Source: Paramecium sonneborni
Lineage: Eukaryota; Ciliophora; Oligohymenophorea; Peniculida; Parameciidae
NCBI GenBank assembly: GCA_905182985.1
Contig: CAJJDN010000011.1
Span: 62,001-126,000 of the forward strand
Reading direction: 5' to 3'
DNA length: 64,000 bases
Part shown: one piece after another, positions 38,834 through 51,774 of the stretch
Layout: each line of letters starts with the position of its first letter
Position numbering within the stretch: the first letter of the stretch is position 1
Program-made: the position numbers and the translations under genes
Notes under the pieces: model-generated
What the model saw: only the letters and a program-made list of their open reading frames with translations
The model's database searches: none
Told to the model about the DNA's origin: nothing

Positions 38834-39963
38834 TTGAACAGTAATTATATATACATTAATAAATAAATAAATCAATTATTATGAATAAGTATTCAGGCAA
38901 ATATCATTATTATTACAAAGTCTTTCAAACTAAAGGTATATAGGATTCTAAAATTACGATATAATATTCAAATTCATTCAATACTCTAAAAACATTTTCA
39001 ACTATTTTTATAATTTTCTTATTAAAATGAGAAAAAAAGCTAAATCATCAATTCTGAAAGAAAAAAAGATCTTAGATTGATTATACTTATTTACTTAATA
39101 ATTTAAATAAGTATTCAAATAACCTTAAATTCTAAAAAACACTTCAGAACCTATGATTTATTTACTTTTTGATTATTATTATTGTAGAATTATCTAATTT
39201 TAATTTATATTGTACATCAATACTCTTCACTTTCTTTTTTCCTTTTTATTAAATGCTTATACAAAAATGATAATGAGAAGAATTTCAGAAAATTTCAACA
39301 CCTAAACATCTTGAACCTTTTTAAATTTATTTCAATTCAATGAAGGTTTCCTAAGAAGATTTAAATATTATCTTAATTTATCTTGTTAAATTAATAAAAT
39401 TCTATTTATTTAAATAAAATTACAGTTAAATCATTATTAATATAAAAATAGAGCCATTTTTCATATCAGTTCAATCAATTGAAAAGCTTTCAAAATTTTT
39501 TTAGGGCAAGTAACAAAATAATTATTCATCTAATTTTATGAAACATAATTTATAATCATTACATATTATTTCTTTAAGATGATATTAATGATTTAGGATG
39601 ATTATTTTTCATGATTCTATTTTTTAAATACTTTAAATTTATTGAAAAGATTTTTAAATCAACATAATTTTAATAAAATTATTTTATGTTAAAAAATATC
39701 TGATTTACAGTTAATTTTTTGATATTTATTTAAATAATCTATAGCTTTTAATTGATTTGTAAATGTTATTCATAGTAAAATCATCAAAATTTGATATATG
39801 AAAAATAAATAAAGAGAAAATAAAATTATAGAAATAGTTCTTAATTTGATCAAGATTTTAGTTTAAATAGTATTGATGCTTAAATCGTTTTAATGGTATA
39901 ATTGATTGAGTAAATTTACAATTTGAATTTTTATATAACTGAAATTTAAATAAAATACATATA
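38834..39963. other. Long gene-free stretch between convergent genes
   Basis: About 1.1 kb between the 3' ends of RPL7 and the kelch gene, with no promoter needed here. It is AT-rich with scattered T runs and no gene supported. This is unusual next to the 7-63 bp spacing of other convergent pairs in the window. Confidence 0.5.
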
Positions 39964-41590
39964 TCATGGCTATTTCCAATTTGACCCATCAAATACTAAT
40001 ATTCTTCTTTAATCAAATGAGCAATTTCCATGAATGTCTTAAGCAACATTTTGTAAGGCCCAAATTCTACCTGAATAAATCAAAGGATTATTATTCCAAA
40101 AACCTTCGGCTTATGGAAGTTATTTTGTTTCCAATACCTTAGCTGTTGTTTCATTAATTTCTAATATAACACATTCTTTAGATCCCTTATTGTTTTCATA
40201 ATATCCTCCAAATATCATTAATTAATTATATTCAATTTAAATTGTGCACATCATTGAAGCCAAGTGCAATTATGATGTAATTATGCAAGGAACCCATCTA
40301 TCAATCATTAAAAATTCAATTTATTGATTAATTTTTAAGTTCTAAACTATATTCATAATTATTAATCATACTTAATCCTCCTGCGACTGTAATTGCATCA
40401 TTAAAAATACAAACACTTGGTGATGCTATAGCATTATTTAAATTTGGCAATCTTCTTATTCTTCTATTTATACAATCAAAAACTTCGCAATTTTAAGTAA
40501 TGACTAAATTATCAAGATAACCTCCAATTAAATACAATTCATTATTTTTCCATGTTATTCCATGAGAACTTCTTCCATATGTCAATTATCCTACTTCTTA
40601 TAATTAATAATTTTAAAAATTAAATTAATAAATTTTTCCGCTTTTTTTATTATTTTGAAGAGAACCTCCAGTTAAATAAATTTAACCATCAGGAGTCATT
40701 ATTGATTTAGAATATGGCAGCACATCAATGTAATTTGATATTTAAACTGGTCTCCAAATTTAGTCTGGTAAACTTAAGTCATATAGCCATAAGGTTGATT
40801 TTCCAGTTTCAAAAAAGTGGAGTAATTTATATTTACTTCTAAAGTACTCATTTTATTACAAATAAGTTTCTTAAAATTGAGAAACATGGCTTTGACTTAG
40901 GAATATTGTATTTTAAAATGGAATAAAATCTAGTTTAGCATAATTATTTAAAGCTGTTTGAACATGTTATAAATTTGCTTAGTTTAGTTAAACCATTACT
41001 TGTTGAATTGCTGATTTATTTTATAAATTTTTCATTGTTTTTTTGTATTTTAATAAAGTTTTCTTTAAATCCATTGCGCAGATTTTTTTAATAAATAGTA
41101 TTAAATTAGAACTTTCTAAACCAACATTCAGATGTTCTAACTCATTCATTGTATATTTAATGCTTTCTTACAATTGATTAAATGTTTATACTTGATTTGA
41201 TTGTTATTCTAAATATTATTTATATTATTCTTCTAAGGCAGAAAAATGTTATGTTACTAAAGTAATAGCTATTTCCTTTCCTTTTCGAATTTCTTTAATT
41301 GTTTAATCATCATCATCATTTAATCCATATTAATCAGCATCTTAGATAATTTTTTGAATTTCTTATATCCCAGTGCTAACCTTTCTCAAACACTATTATT
41401 TCACATTTTTAAAGCTATCAATATCAGCACTTGTTTAAACTTGTTAATGGTATTTAGTATGAGATTCAATACATTCTGGACATAAAGGTTTTAAACATTC
41501 AGGATTTTAGCAAAAGTTTGTGAATTGTTCTGTTGGATGACTTTAACAAAGTTATTTAATCATTGGATTTGAAGCTATATGATAACTCAT
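39964..41590 (-). CDS. B-box, coiled-coil and kelch-repeat protein
   Basis: Starts MSYHIASNPMIKQLCQSHPT, with a B-box-like zinc site formed by CQSHPTEQFTNFCQNPEC and CPECIESHTKYH, then about 200 residues of coiled coil (FSALEEQYKQYLEQQ and similar). The C-terminal half is a kelch propeller with typical blades: IYLTGGSLQNNKKSG, ELYLIGGYLDNL, AITVAGGLI and LMIFGGYYENN. One 25-nt intron (GTATGATT...TAG) inside the third listed blade gives exactly 534 codons. The plan matches TRIM-like proteins without a RING. Known: kelch propellers bind partner proteins; role here is inferred to be a cytoskeletal or ubiquitin-adaptor scaffold. Confidence 0.82.
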
Positions 41591-41729
41591 TCAGTATATT
41601 TTGTTAAAATTATTAAAAAAATGAAATTTTGTATTTATTTAATTTTTTTTTATTATTTTAATTTAATCAAGAGGTATATTTATTCTTAAAAAATTCATGT
41701 TCTCTGCTTAAAAAAAATAAAATAATTTA

Positions 41730-42756
41730 TCAATAAATATGATGGAGTACTGATATTGGTCTTTATCCTTACCAATAAGAAATCAACGATGGTAAGAGTT
41801 AATTATCAATGATGATATTCCATAATCTTTTGGCTGTATCTCTTGAAACTTCATTCAATTATGCAAAATAATCAAGGGTTTTGTTATTTAAATCAGGATT
41901 GCAAGATAATTAAGCTAACAAATATTCAACAACACTAAATTCAATTTAGAATAATTACCAAGTAATTGTTGATTGCCTTTCACCTTTAATTACATTATTT
42001 TCCATAAGGTTATAAGGAATATCAAAAGCTCCCATAACTTCATATTCATTAAATGGTAATCTATGGTCTTTAATTGTTTATAGAATTTCTTAGTATATAT
42101 GTTGTCTTCCTGAACCAGCAAAATTCTATAAAAATATTTTATAAAAATTTACTTTTATATCTAAAGCCTTAGTAATTTATTCTAATTATTATTACGAAAT
42201 ATCGCAAAATTTTAACATTACATTTAGATTAATTTTGTTCAATTTTTAGTTAGAGTTTTACTAACTTTACCTTACTTATATTGTTAAATTATAGGCCACT
42301 ACAGCTAAGGCTTAAAAGCTTTTACTGGCAACCTAAATAATTTATATTGTGTTATACAGCTTATGCATTATCAAAAATTAAACTTCTATATTTAGAAATA
42401 GCATCTTTTGTTAAGGCTTCATTCATTCTGAATATACTTGAAAATTTTTATATTAAATGTTCTCCAGCTTCAAATTTTTCGCAAAATTATTTTCTCTATT
42501 TAGAATCTTTTTTTCCTAACATTTCACAAAGTTAATTCTTAAAAGCTTCTCTTTTATTTTCATATCCTCCAAATCTTGTTTACTTTTTTCCTGGCTCATC
42601 AACTTCATATAAATTAACCTCATTTTCATAAGTAATTTTTCCAAATTCAATAACAGCTCCCTAACATCGTTACGATTTACAAAAACTAGTTGATGATTTT
42701 GAATCAAAATAGGCTTGATTTTTGCAATAACGACAAACAATGGCACTTTCTTACAT
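41730..42756 (-). CDS. TFIIB-like protein (tentative)
   Basis: An N-terminal four-Cys ribbon (CRYCKN ... SFCKSQRCQGAV) is followed by a helical core whose pieces match the TFIIB/Brf cyclin fold: KDAISKYRSLIFDNAQ, VASKSFQALAVVAYN, then LNVMLKFCDISQQQLEQITK, resembling the helix-turn of that fold. A second helical half (TITWQLFQIEFSVVEYLL) follows. Introns of 25 nt (GTATAACAC...TAG) and 27 nt give exactly 325 codons, the size of TFIIB. Divergence is high: the ribbon lacks the usual CxxCG at its second pair. Alternatives are another zinc-ribbon helical protein. If correct, it would act in transcription initiation. Confidence 0.5.
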
Positions 42757-43258
42757 TTAATCTCTCTCTTTTGGTTAAAAATATAATTACTTTTAAAATA
42801 AGCAAAAATTTAGTACAAATTTTTTAGTAAATTTTAGTTTGTTTTATTTATATTCTATTAATTAATTAATAAATAAATTTTATATTGAATAAAATTAATA
42901 GTATAATGAATAATATTCTAGACTTTTGTAAGAGTAAAACAAATTGTTTTAAATTGAAAAAAAAATATTTATATAATCCATATTGAAAAATTTAATGGTT
43001 TTCGTTAAATATTTTTTTATAATAAAAAAAAGAATGATTAAATATTTTCGTGATTTAAATGGAATATTTTGAATGATTTCGAAATTAGATGATTAATTTA
43101 GTTTCCCGTTACTATATTTGTGTTTAAACTATAGATTTTTAAAATTAGAAAAGATTAATTATAGAAAATAAACTTTAGACTTAAATATATAATTTTTTGA
43201 TAAAAAATAATTTATTTTATACAATATTATAAAATATATATATATTTATTTTTTTAAA
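42757..43258. other. Divergent intergenic region
   Basis: About 500 bp between two genes pointing away from each other; extremely AT-rich, with a TATATATAT tract just before the kinase start. No gene seen. Confidence 0.5.
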
Positions 43259-44725
43259 ATGAGCTAGAATGCCTAATAAAAAATATTTGTGAATAGATTT
43301 TAAGTGAAAAAGAAGATTTCTTCAGGAGCTTTTGGTGTGGTTTTTTTAGTTTTAGATAAATAAACAAACTAAGAACATGCACTAAAATTAGAAAAAGAAG
43401 ATAATGAAGAGATGAGATCTTTGGAAAGAGAGGTTGAAATATTGAAATAGTTGAATGAAGCAGAGGGAATTCCAAAATTAATTTGGTTTGGAGCAGAAGA
43501 TGAATTTAATTTAATGGTTATACAATTATTAGGGAGAGATCTCTCATTTTATTTTAGATAATAAAAAAAATTCAGTTTAAAATGCTCGATATAGATTGCT
43601 TATGACTGTGTTTCAATACTAAGAAATATACATAATAGAAATGTGATTCATCGAGATTTGAAACCTGAAAATATATTGATGTCGAAAGATAATGAAAGTC
43701 TATATATTGTTGACTTTGGTATTAGTAAGGTTTATTGCGTTTAGGGTGAACATATGTACATTTTGTTCAAAATTTAAATCTTTTAGGCCATTTCGTAAAG
43801 ATAAAACATTTATAGGTACACCGAGATATGCATCAATTGCAGCACATATGGGATATGAAATATCAAGGAAGGATGATATAGAATCTTTATTTTATGTTAT
43901 TCTTTATTTTCTTCGTGGAAGTTTACCATGGTAAAATTTACCTGTCTCAGAAAATGAAAGAACAAAAGCAGTTGGAGATATAAAATAAAAAATTGATCTT
44001 AATGATTTATGTGCTAATTAACCTCATGAATTAGTTGAAATCTTATAACATTTAAAGAGTTTGAATTTTACAGATGAACCTAATTATTAATACATTTTGT
44101 AATAGCTGAATTAGATAGCTGAAAATAATTAATTTTTATTAGATGGAATTTATGATTGGACAGAAGGCTTTATGAAATCAACTAAAAAAATGAGTTCCCT
44201 TGAATCTAAAAGATCATTTGAATTTAATAAAATAAAAGAGCATTCTCCTGGACATATTATGAAAAGTTCATCAAAATTAACTCATTAAATAATATGGACA
44301 ATTAATGACTAACCATAACATGGACAAGTAAAGTAAATTATTCTTATATATAGTTTCCAACATCTTAGTAACATTTGTTATAACCTCCTGATCCAAATAA
44401 AAAACCAGGTTAAAGAAGTGATTTAAGACATTTTTCGAATTCATCTTCAAATTCTAACGTTGGATCTTTTAGTTCAATGAAAATCAAATATTTACCATCT
44501 TAAATTGAAATAGAAAAACCTTCTCTATTTCCAAAATGGGAAAGAAATAGTGTTTAGTAGAACTCATAATATTAAGATTGGATGGATGAGAATAATTCTG
44601 ATATACCATTAGAAATTAAATATAAAAATTATACAAAGATTTAATTATTTGGGTATTTTATTAAATATATATAATTTAGGGTACATAACAAAGGATTCAA
44701 TAAATTCCTTGAAAACACTTATTGA
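43259..44725 (+). CDS. Casein kinase 1-like protein kinase
   Basis: CK1-family kinase. Starts MSQNAQQKIFVNRFQVKKK; the glycine loop is [13 protein letters not shown] and the lysine lies in [10 protein letters not shown]. Catalytic loop [14 protein letters not shown], then YIVDFGISK. The CK1 hallmarks are clear: [15 protein letters not shown] in place of APE, then RKDDIESL and FLRGSLPW. The C-terminal tail (about 170 residues) is Ser-rich. Introns: 31 nt (GTACA...TAG) joining GEHM to PFRKDKTF, and 26 nt in the tail. With TGA at 44723-44725 the length is exactly 470 codons. A further 27-nt intron near the end would not change the frame. Confidence 0.9.
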
Positions 44726-44840
44726 AAATAATATAAATTGTAAAAAAACATTCTTTTTTTTGACAATCACTCTATTTAATATAATTTAAGACACTTTATA
44801 TATATTTTATTTATTGAATTTACGAAACTTCAATAATTAA

Positions 44841-47445
44841 ATGAATTCATTTAGAAGAGTAGTAACCAAAACTAAAACTAGTATCTTTTTACATAAGGAG
44901 AGCATTGATAATGTTTTAAGAGAGCAATTAGCTGCATTAAGATTGCTTTAACCAAAAACTCAAGTACTAAAAATTAGTAATGAAGATCGTTGATCAAAAA
45001 CTAGAACAACGTAAATAAGAACTTTTATATGAAATGAGTTAAGAGAATTAATAGAATAATGATGATGTTGATATAGCAGGATATTAGAAAATCATTGCTG
45101 ATCTAACTTACATAAATAATAAAAAAAAATAATTAATATAAGAAGATTTTTAGATAAAGAATGAATAAACTTTTATTATTCCAGAGATAGATTTATAAAA
45201 TGAAATTGATAAGGAAATTGATTGCTAATAGAATTTAGAAAAAAGAATTGATTAGATTGAACATTCAGTGAGAATTATCGAAAAATAAAATAATTTAATG
45301 AAAGAGTAAATTGAATTATACACTCAGAATGAACCTAAAATACATTTAAAAGAGATTGAAAACAAATAACAGTTATAACTTTTTGTTCATTATATTGGAA
45401 CCATTAAAAAAGCAATGAAATTAGAAAAGGAATGGTAGACTTAAAAAATTGAAAAATTAAAATATAAAGCAGAAAAATCTTCTACAGTTACAGAATAAAA
45501 ATTAAAAGAACTACTCGAACAAGAAGATTAAGAGATGTCTTTATTATTAAAATATGAATAAACAAGTGATTTTATTAATCAATTAGATGATGAAATTAAA
45601 ACAAAGTTTCATAAAATTGAAGAATGTGCTGAATTATTAGAAGAATTTGATGATATTGATAAATTGAGATTAATTTTTGTATTAGAAAGCCCAAATGATT
45701 TTGAACTTGATGAAATTTTATAGCATGTTAGATGGCAATTAAGATAACCATTTTCAAGATTATAATTAGCAGCCTCTCTCTAAGAATATATAGATAGGGC
45801 AAGATTTAGTGGAGTATCTTCTAGAATGAAGATATTTTTTAAATTTCATGATAATGATTTAAATTCTTCCATCAATTAATTGATTTAAGTTTATAGAAAA
45901 TTATAATTTCAAGATGGAACTTTAAGAAATAGATATGAAGATTTATTGTTATAAAAAGGTTAGTTGATAAATCATTTATTATTCTTAAATTAATTATAAT
46001 TTTATGAATTAGATGAACCTGAATCTGTAGCTCCATAAATAGATGAATAATAGCATGAAATGGCATAATATCTCAAAAATATTCAAATTAGACATTTATC
46101 AAATAATAAATATTTTTTTGTGAGAATTTTTACTATGCTTACAACTGTTCTTTCTAGAATATTAAATTCTTTGTACAACATAAAAGAAATTTTAAAATCA
46201 TGTAATTCTGATATGTTTGGACATGAGTAATTAATTATTATTAATATTAGGTTTTATTTAAAATGGACATATAATAAAATGTTTATTTAATTATCTCAAG
46301 TAATGTAATAGTTGGAAAAATAATATAAAATAAAATTAATAGCAAAAGACCCAAGTATTAGAAATTCAAATTAATTTTTAAATGCTATATATGATCATAT
46401 AGAAGAAAAAGCATTACGTGAAAAAACCATGATACAACCTTAATAAAAACAATCTATAGAGCAAATATTGCCACAATTGAGTCCATAATCAATTTAAAAA
46501 GTGTCTTAATTAATAAATTAAGATATTTTCTTATAATAATTTTTTAGTTTATAAGATCTTTCTTTATTAATAAGAAATTATAATGTTAATTTAAATGAAT
46601 AGTAAGTGATAAAAATAATTTAAATAGAAGGGTATGATATGGCTCATTGTGAATTAAGATCAGCTACTTAACATTTATTTAGAGTAATACAGGATATAAT
46701 AATAGAGTGTAGAACTGTAAAGGAATCTAGTGTTTAAGCAAAGAGTTTAGCTAAGAAGTATCACATTTAAGAAATTATTGATAAGCATATGACATAATAT
46801 GAATATAAATTTAAAGAATGGAAAAAGGAAGTTATAGAGAATAAAATAAAATAGATTGAACATTAATTTGATGAAATATCAGAAGCTCCAACAACTCCAG
46901 AAATGAAACTAAAATCTAGTATAACTACAAATAGTACTCATGTTACATCTTAAGCATCTAAATAAATATTTAATAGTCAAATGACAAAAGAATCTAATGC
47001 ATTAACTCCAACTTCTAATAATCTGAGAAGATATCTTAATACAATTGAATCTCAAATTCCAAATAAAAAAACAAATCTTCCTAATTAACCTATATTTGCT
47101 CATTTACATTAGATGAGTAGAAAAATAAAAAATGAAAAAATATCTACATAAACTCATTTAAGAACTTTTACTCTTTAAAGTATTGATTCAACAAAGTAGT
47201 AAAGTTAATAGACTATTCAACTTAAATTACTTCCTTCAATACCAGTATAAAACTTTTCATAAAATCTATTAAAATAACCATCAAATAGAATTATTTGTAG
47301 ATAAAATAGAAAAAATTAAGTTGTAAAATCTGAACCTTCTTTCAAATTAGAAGTAAAACATCTGTAGAACTTTTCAGATATATATGAAAAATCTAATAAA
47401 AAATTATCTGATTTTTTTAGAAATACTAGTATGAAAATTAAATGA
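44841..47445 (+). CDS. Large coiled-coil protein, hypothetical
   Basis: Starts MNSFRRVVTKTKTSIFLHK. Long Glu/Lys/Gln-rich heptads (KIVEKQN, EQKLKELLEQEDQ and similar) indicate coiled coil in the first 200 residues, followed by a mixed helical middle (RARFSGVSSRMKIFFKF, YFFVRIFTMLTTVLSRIL) and a Ser/Thr/Gln-rich disordered C-terminus. A single 22-nt intron near codon 41 starts GTACT and ends GAAG; the spliced length is exactly 861 codons. No family recognised. It follows the CK1-like gene by 115 bp in the same orientation. A structural cytoskeletal or basal-body role is only a guess from composition. Confidence 0.75.
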
Positions 47446-47474
47446 ATTTACATTAAGATTATATATTGAATAAA

Positions 47475-50074
47475 TCATAAATCTTGAAGTGGTACCCTTT
47501 CTTCTTAATTATTTTTCTGAGAAAGGGATCTCTGATCTTAATCTAAAGACCTGACTAAATCTTTATAATTTTCATTATCTCTAATTTCATAAGTAGCCAA
47601 TTATATAGATGATAATTGTTCATAAATTTAATCATAAGTTTCCTCTTAAACAAAATCAACGACCTTTTATATAATTAATAAAATACCATAGGTCCTGAAT
47701 CACAACATATTTTAAATAAATATTACAATGGATTAATTAAGAAGTATTTAATAATTAGAATTATAAGGAATACAGCACCTAAAATTGATATTTATTGTGA
47801 GTTTAGTATTCTAATCCAAACTGAATCTTTAGAAACATCTAAAAATCCCCCATTATCTACTAGAGAATCAGATGATGAAGGAAATATGTAAGGATGACCA
47901 TAAGACCATATTGCTATTAAAATATGCATAATAATAGAATATGGAAGTAATGTAAATACTGAATCATGTATTGCTTCATCATATGAAGGTGGTTTACGAT
48001 AGTATTTAAGAAGTAAATACTTCTATACTAAAAAATGCATTAATAAAGCTAAAAATCCTAATGGTAACATTAAAGGAATTAGAGAACAGTAAAATAAAGT
48101 AACAAATATAGTGTTAAGCAAATTTGCATAGTATAAATCGAGATTAAATTCTGGTCCAACAGATAATCTATTCAAATCTCTCTATATTTTTGCACCAGCT
48201 GCTTCTCTCTTTCTCAACCAATTTTTTATTGGATAAAGTACAAAATCAATAAAATATGGAGAAAATATATTTATAATCCAAGTATTTACATAAGCTGCTC
48301 CTACTACTGCATACCATTCTCTATTAAAATCTGAAGGGAAAACTTCTTTTTATTATGCTTATTGTAAAGGTGGAATAGGTGAACTTAAATAATAAGATAA
48401 TTGAAATCCATATATATTTGCTTTCAAAATTAATGTTATTAAAGCAGTATTAACAAATAAGGATATAAAAAGTTTAGTCAAAGTTCCTGATAACTTTTTG
48501 CTTAAACTCTAATATCTTTCAAATTTTACAATACTTTTTATTAATAACTACAATAAACTATTCACTATTAAAATAACAAATGCAGATGCAATTTATAATG
48601 CTTATATACCAGTATACTAATAGATTATATCATAACAGTAATCAAAATAATCCGCATATAAAGTTGTTAAACTTAAATTCATACAAAAACATTATTATAT
48701 TTAGGATTTGTCACTTGCTGTTGATGCTTAATTTATCCATTTCTAAGTATTTTCATATGTATAATCTCTTATTTCACAATCTTCTGGGCTGTATTTACTT
48801 ACAACATTTATTGCAAAGACAATAAAAAATGTTATAATCATCAAACAAAATACTGCCAAACCAACTATTATTTATCTTAAGAATCTATTTGATGAAGAAA
48901 CTTCAAGGTTTTCCCAATTTATATTACTTGGATTATCTACTTAAGGAATTATTTTTAAAATATTCCCTTTATACAAATATTTTTCATCTACTTTTTTACC
49001 ACAACAAAAACTTTAAAATAAACCCAAATTTGTATTTGCTTAGTATTCTTTTATAAATAAATTTTTATCTCCAATTCTTTAGAATATCACAAATGCCATC
49101 AAGGTAGGATATTCATCATGTTTCAATCTTTTACCTATATTATTATTTATAATCCTTTCTCTTTCACCTTATATCTCTTAAAGTTCTTTCAAATATTATT
49201 ATTTCATTTTTGGATCATACCTGAATTTAATTATTATTCTTACTCTGGATATTATTCTTTTATTTCCTCTGCTTTTATTTTAACTTTTAATTCGGCTTCT
49301 TATTTATGAAGTAATAAAGTATTCGAATAATTTTTAGCAAATTTCACTTCTTTTATTTTAAATCCTAAGTCTTCTATAAAACTTTTTAAATTCTTAGGGT
49401 CTCTTTCATCTTCCCTTAGACCTTTTATCTATTAATTTATTATAATTTCTATACTCCTATTGAAAAACTTGCTGGAACTTTTTCTTTTATTAAAGAATCA
49501 CTAATTTCTCTATTAGACCAATACGAAAATACTAAATAAAACAGAATGAATATTAATGTGTAACTGAAATCTAACCATGTTAAAGTGGAAAGTTAAGTTT
49601 ATGAATCATCATAAAATTATTAAATATCTGATGTACTATAAGTAGTTCCGCTGCTACTTTCAATTTTCTTTTAGTTTCCAATACTTAATTTCTAACTATA
49701 AATATTGATATTACTTATAATATATTGAGGTTCTTCCAGGCATCTAACCCATTTCCTGTTGAGTTAAAATAACATATTACACTAGCTAATATACTCATTA
49801 CAAAGAAAACATAAATAGCATATTCCAAAAATTTAAAGTACAAATATAAACCTAAACCATGTTTTTTAAACTCATCTAATCCTACTGTGAACTCGTAAGG
49901 AGTTAGTTAACCATTTTCATCTTATTTGTAAAACATGTTTTAATGTATATATTCATTAGCCTTAATAGGGTCACTCTAAACCTAATGATATTATCATACA
50001 GGCCTGATGTCATCCTCAAATTCCTTGATGACGATAGCACTTGATTTAATCGGAAGTGGAACAATTTTGCTCAT
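47475..50074 (-). CDS. Polytopic membrane protein, TMEM16/OSCA/TMC-like
   Basis: Starts MSKIVPLPIKSSAIVIKEF. The protein has about eight to ten membrane helices, including LEYAIYVFFVMSILASVICY, WLDFSYTLIFILFYLVFSYW, IIVGLAVFCLMIITFFIVFA and FVTLFYCSLIPLMLPLGFLA. A cytosolic region lies between the early helices. The block YANLLNTIFVTLF ... KYLLLKYYRKPPSYDEAI is the best pointer to the superfamily that joins anoctamins, OSCA/TMEM63 and TMC channels. The C-terminus ends EERVPLQDL then TGA, 30 bp beyond the converging coiled-coil gene. Several short introns are needed (for example before the FERYQSLSKKLSG segment) and were not all fixed. Ion channel or scramblase activity is inferred only from this resemblance. 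Its first exon is repeated at 50775-51213. Confidence 0.65.
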
Positions 50075-50773
50075 ATTTAAGTCAGCAATTATATGAATAA
50101 AATTGATATTAGTAATTATTTTATAAAACCTTTTAAAACCTGTTTAAATAATAATTTTTAATCATTTATTCTGTTTAATGCTCTTAGCTAGTTATTGTTT
50201 TATTTAATTAATTTGAAATTAATCCTTAACAAGTCGTAACTTTATTATTACTATTTACAGTTTTTATTTATATAAAATTTAACTTATTTTATGAGATAAT
50301 CTAAAAATAGAATATTGAATATTTTAGTTTTTAAATTAATGATAATTTATTTCTAACTGAATAAAGGTTTCAATCTAAATAACTATAAAATTGAATCATT
50401 GATTAATATTAGCTAATGCAATTTAATATCAAATTAATAAGTAATTATTTATAATAGATGAGGCTTATAAAATTACAAAAATTTATTTCCTTAGATCTTA
50501 TCTTTAATTCAGATAATAAAAATTATTTCTAAAAATTGAACAAATTATAAAAAATATATTATTTTAATCAAATATTTTAGAAATAAAAAACATTTAGAAA
50601 TATCTTATTTTCACACAAACTCGATTATTAATTAAATGATATTAAATGAACTAATAAATAAAGAATTTTGGTACATCAATAAAAACTGGAGAATCAGACA
50701 TTAAATTCTAACAATTCAAATCGCTAGTTTAATTTTAGTTTTTGGCTTGTTAACTACAATAATAATTGTTGGT
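49636..50773. repeat. 1138-bp direct repeat, copy 1
   Basis: Identical by eye to 50775-51912 (offset 1139). It carries the complete 5' end of the membrane-protein gene plus the first 138 bases of the dCache gene, and stops at a single N. Confidence 0.92.
50636..50773 (+). pseudogene. 5' fragment of dCache gene (duplicate)
   Basis: The same first 46 codons as the complete gene at 51775, from MILNELINKEFWYIN to TTIIIVG, cut off by the N at 50774. It looks like a contig end rather than a real gene copy. Confidence 0.85.
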
Positions 50774-50774
50774 N
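50774..50774. other. Single-N assembly junction
   Basis: One undetermined base joining the two identical 1138-bp copies; the sequence changes context abruptly here. Confidence 0.97.
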
Positions 50775-51213
50775 CTATAAGTAGTTCCGCTGCTACTTTC
50801 AATTTTCTTTTAGTTTCCAATACTTAATTTCTAACTATAAATATTGATATTACTTATAATATATTGAGGTTCTTCCAGGCATCTAACCCATTTCCTGTTG
50901 AGTTAAAATAACATATTACACTAGCTAATATACTCATTACAAAGAAAACATAAATAGCATATTCCAAAAATTTAAAGTACAAATATAAACCTAAACCATG
51001 TTTTTTAAACTCATCTAATCCTACTGTGAACTCGTAAGGAGTTAGTTAACCATTTTCATCTTATTTGTAAAACATGTTTTAATGTATATATTCATTAGCC
51101 TTAATAGGGTCACTCTAAACCTAATGATATTATCATACAGGCCTGATGTCATCCTCAAATTCCTTGATGACGATAGCACTTGATTTAATCGGAAGTGGAA
51201 CAATTTTGCTCAT
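50775..51213 (-). pseudogene. 5' fragment of polytopic membrane gene (duplicate)
   Basis: Repeats the N-terminal coding part (MSKIVPLPIKSS onward) of the gene at 47475-50074 and is cut at the N junction. Probably an assembly duplicate. Confidence 0.85.
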
Positions 51214-51774
51214 ATTTAAGTCAGCAATTATATGAATAAAATTGATATTAGTAATTATTTTATAAAACCTTTTAAAACCTGTTTAAATAATAATTTTTAA
51301 TCATTTATTCTGTTTAATGCTCTTAGCTAGTTATTGTTTTATTTAATTAATTTGAAATTAATCCTTAACAAGTCGTAACTTTATTATTACTATTTACAGT
51401 TTTTATTTATATAAAATTTAACTTATTTTATGAGATAATCTAAAAATAGAATATTGAATATTTTAGTTTTTAAATTAATGATAATTTATTTCTAACTGAA
51501 TAAAGGTTTCAATCTAAATAACTATAAAATTGAATCATTGATTAATATTAGCTAATGCAATTTAATATCAAATTAATAAGTAATTATTTATAATAGATGA
51601 GGCTTATAAAATTACAAAAATTTATTTCCTTAGATCTTATCTTTAATTCAGATAATAAAAATTATTTCTAAAAATTGAACAAATTATAAAAAATATATTA
51701 TTTTAATCAAATATTTTAGAAATAAAAAACATTTAGAAATATCTTATTTTCACACAAACTCGATTATTAATTAA
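51214..51774. promoter_or_regulatory. Shared divergent promoter region
   Basis: 561 bp between the start codons of the leftward membrane-protein gene (copy 2 fragment) and the rightward dCache gene; the same region occurs at 50075-50635 in copy 1. AT-rich, with no motif that I can name. It must drive both genes if the locus has a single true copy. Confidence 0.4.
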
